Shown here: one piece after another, positions 62,384 through 64,000 of the stretch
How the letters are laid out: each line of letters begins with the position of its first letter
How positions within the stretch are numbered: position 1 is the first letter of the stretch
Assembly: GCA_034521495.1 (NCBI GenBank)
Contig: JAXHMK010000009.1
Coordinates: forward strand, 737,001 to 801,000
Source of the DNA: Balneolaceae bacterium
GTDB taxonomy: Bacteria; Bacteroidota; Rhodothermia; Balneolales; Balneolaceae
Reading direction: 5' to 3'
DNA: 64,000 nucleotides
Position numbers and translations under genes: made by a program
The notes under the pieces: generated by a model
Seen by the model: the letters and a program-made list of their open reading frames with translations, nothing else
The model's database searches: none
Told to the model about the DNA's origin: nothing

Positions 62384-63742
62384 TTATCCCCCAAAAATAT
62401 TTTCGCGGACAAACGTATTGCGGAATTTGCCATTTGGATCGTACTCAGAAATCAGTTCCCGAAAATCACCCATTCGGGGATAAACCGACTCCAGCTGCGA
62501 GGGACTCATCGTAAACATTTTTCCCCAGTGCGGGCGTACATCAAACGGGCGGAGTTTTTCTTCAATTACAGGTAGCAGCTTTCTCAGCTTTTCCCAGTTT
62601 TGTTCGCAGGTAAAATGAAATGCAACAGAAGGGCGGCCATTTGCGGTGCTTATCCATAGGTCGTCTTCTGCAATGGTTCGAATTTCAGAGATCATCAGAA
62701 GTGGTTCAATTTGAGACTTCATACTGTTGATGATTTGATAGGCTTCAACAGCATGCTCCTGTGGTACAAAGTACTCGGCCTGGAGTTCTTGTCCGCTGCT
62801 TGGGGTGAACTCCAAACGAAAATGGGGGAGTCGATTATACCAGGGACCGGGAATGCCCATCTGCCGGGTGCAATTTTCTGCAGAAATGTCAATAATCGGG
62901 TGGACGTGCCTCTCTGCAAGGCGGGCACCAAAAAAATCAGATTCAGGTTCTGGAAGATCCGTTTCATCTTCAATCTTTTGTTTGATCCAAACCTGGTTTA
63001 CCATATCGGATTGGTAGTCTGTAAAAAGGCTCACACTATATCCGGCTGACATAATCTCCTCAAAGTTGTTTTCTAACTCTGAAACCGGCAGATCTAAATA
63101 CACAAATTGCCGCATTTGATAAGTCGGCTGAACATCCAGTGTTAATTGGGTAACAACTCCCAGGCTACCAAGTGCTACAACAGCTCCATTAAATTTGTCT
63201 CCGTCGCTTTCTCGAGAAAGGGAATGCAGTTCGCCATCTGCATCAATAAATTCTATTTCTTGCACGGCCGTTGCCAGGTTCCCGTTGTTTATTCCCGATC
63301 CGTGAGTGGCCGTTGCGCATGCACCCACCACAGAAATATGGGGAAGAGAGGCCAGGTTGTGCAGGGCATATCCGCGTTTATCAAGAAATGGACCGAGTTC
63401 CCCGTATGTAATGCCGGCACTAATCGTTACGGTTTGAGCCTTTTCATTCAGCTCCATAAAGTGATTCATCCGATCAAACGAGATCTGATTTTCCGTACTG
63501 TCGGCCACAGTATTAAAGCAGTGCCGTGTACCAAGTATTCTCAGTTTTTCAAGGTTTGATACGAGTTCTTGTAGTTCATGGATTGTACGCGGGCGATAAA
63601 AATTGGAGGCACTGTATTCCAGGTTACCAGCCCAGTTGGTTCGAACTTCTTGCAGGTTTTGAGGGATCATCTGCTTAAATGGCGTTAAAAAACTGCCCGC
63701 TACGAGCGCTGAAGATGTTTTGAGAAAGGTTCGTTTATTCAT
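62384..63742 (-). CDS. exported FAD-linked oxidase of the alditol/xylitol oxidase type
   Basis: 452 residues with a signal-like N-terminus (MNKRTFLKTSSALVAGSFLT). The PCMH-type FAD domain contains RILGTRHCFNTVADSTENQI, whose His is the covalent FAD site in alditol oxidase, and SVVGACATATHGSGINNGNL. The C-terminal ALO-type domain ends with RPFDVRPHWGKMFTMSPSQL and FRNTFVREN. The family oxidises polyols or aldonolactones to give H2O2. It is a plausible partner of the sugar-acid enzymes to the left. Divergence from true AldO is large, so the substrate is uncertain. Confidence 0.85.
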   Translation of the reverse strand: MNKRTFLKTSSALVAGSFLTPFKQMIPQNLQEVRTNWAGNLEYSASNFYRPRTIHELQELVSNLEKLRILGTRHCFNTVADSTENQISFDRMNHFMELNEKAQTVTISAGITYGELGPFLDKRGYALHNLASLPHISVVGACATATHGSGINNGNLATAVQEIEFIDADGELHSLSRESDGDKFNGAVVALGSLGVVTQLTLDVQPTYQMRQFVYLDLPVSELENNFEEIMSAGYSVSLFTDYQSDMVNQVWIKQKIEDETDLPEPESDFFGARLAERHVHPIIDISAENCTRQMGIPGPWYNRLPHFRLEFTPSSGQELQAEYFVPQEHAVEAYQIINSMKSQIEPLLMISEIRTIAEDDLWISTANGRPSVAFHFTCEQNWEKLRKLLPVIEEKLRPFDVRPHWGKMFTMSPSQLESVYPRMGDFRELISEYDPNGKFRNTFVRENIFGG

Positions 63743-63818
63743 ATCAGGTGGTGGAATGTAAAAGAATGCTTTAATATGATAAATTCGGGAGGTTTCTCAA
63801 AGTTTGGCTATGGCTTCT

Positions 63819-64000
63819 CTATTCCTCACCCAAGTGATATTTCGAATAGAAAAGGTTGGCTTTCACAAAGAAATGATTTCCCGATTTTATTAATGACTCT
63901 TTCAGTTTTCTGAATGGATTTTCAGTTTCAAATTTTTTAGCGATCCTATTATATCGATTAGGATCAGACAGCAAGAGATGAGCCAACTGAGCTCCGGTGC
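63819..64000 (-). CDS. C-terminal end of an unidentified protein (5' end outside window)
   Basis: The minus-strand frame is open from the window edge to TAG at 63819-63821, about 60 residues. It contains HLLLSDPNRYNRIAKKFETE, NPFRKLKESLIKSGNHFFVK and the end YSKYHLGEE, which look protein-like and are rich in Lys and aromatic residues. I do not recognise the family. Confidence 0.5.
   Translation of the reverse strand, partial: TGAQLAHLLLSDPNRYNRIAKKFETENPFRKLKESLIKSGNHFFVKANLFYSKYHLGEE

Overview
The window looks like chromosome from a Bacteroidota/Rhodothermota-type bacterium, most likely a Balneolales relative. This is inferred from gene content and not proven: a queuosine-tRNA mannosyltransferase end, HisKA_2 (HHRVKNN) sensor kinases, GMC oxidoreductase plus gluconate-dehydrogenase-subunit-3 pairs, many Tat or lipoprotein sugar enzymes, and moderate GC. 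No rRNA, tRNA, CRISPR array or intact transposase gene was seen.

Layout. 0-8 kb: end of a queuosine glycosyltransferase, a four-helix membrane protein, an aldo/keto reductase and a 1326-residue PAS/GAF histidine kinase. 8-9.5 kb: repeats only. 9.5-16 kb: dnaB with a DnaA-box cluster upstream, two more aldo/keto reductases, a ferritin and a secreted GH9 glucanase. 16-21 kb: rtcB, a DUF559 endonuclease beside palindromic repeats, a secreted TIM-barrel isomerase and a lipoprotein of three repeated modules. 21-28 kb: a GMC/subunit-3 pair and an RND pump, all three carrying single-base frameshifts, plus a luciferase-like oxidoreductase. 28-36 kb: the rest of the tetR-tolC-adaptor-RND operon, a GbsR-like regulator, a DUF2784 protein and a PhoD-like phosphatase. 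36-43 kb: two membrane histidine kinases, one overlapping a solute-binding lipoprotein gene, with an acetyltransferase and a methyltransferase between. 43-51 kb: VOC and SnoaL-like proteins, an SMP-30-like lipoprotein, a 2-hydroxyacid dehydrogenase and a second, intact GMC/subunit-3 pair. 51-64 kb: a membrane protein/XRE pair with a well-formed promoter and twin operators, a serine hydrolase, a VapBC-type toxin-antitoxin pair, an integron-integrase relic, then exported sugar-acid enzymes (SelA-like, ManD-like, NHL, alditol-oxidase-like).

Functional theme (inference): oxidative sugar metabolism in or near the cell envelope. Two GMC/subunit-3 modules, a TIM-barrel isomerase, an SMP-30-like protein, a mannonate-dehydratase-like enzyme, an alditol-oxidase-like flavoprotein, GH9 and three aldo/keto reductases could together oxidise, isomerise and dehydrate plant-type sugars.

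The intergenic DNA is the most unusual part. It holds at least seven families of foldback or MITE-like repeats. Best defined is a 339-bp element present three times at exactly the same length, with imperfect terminal inverted repeats and 8-10 bp direct repeats at the insertion sites. Related elements are nested in one another, and a repeat has rewritten the 3' end of a GMC gene. Several genes nearby are relics (HigA-like antitoxin, IntI-like integrase, YCII protein).
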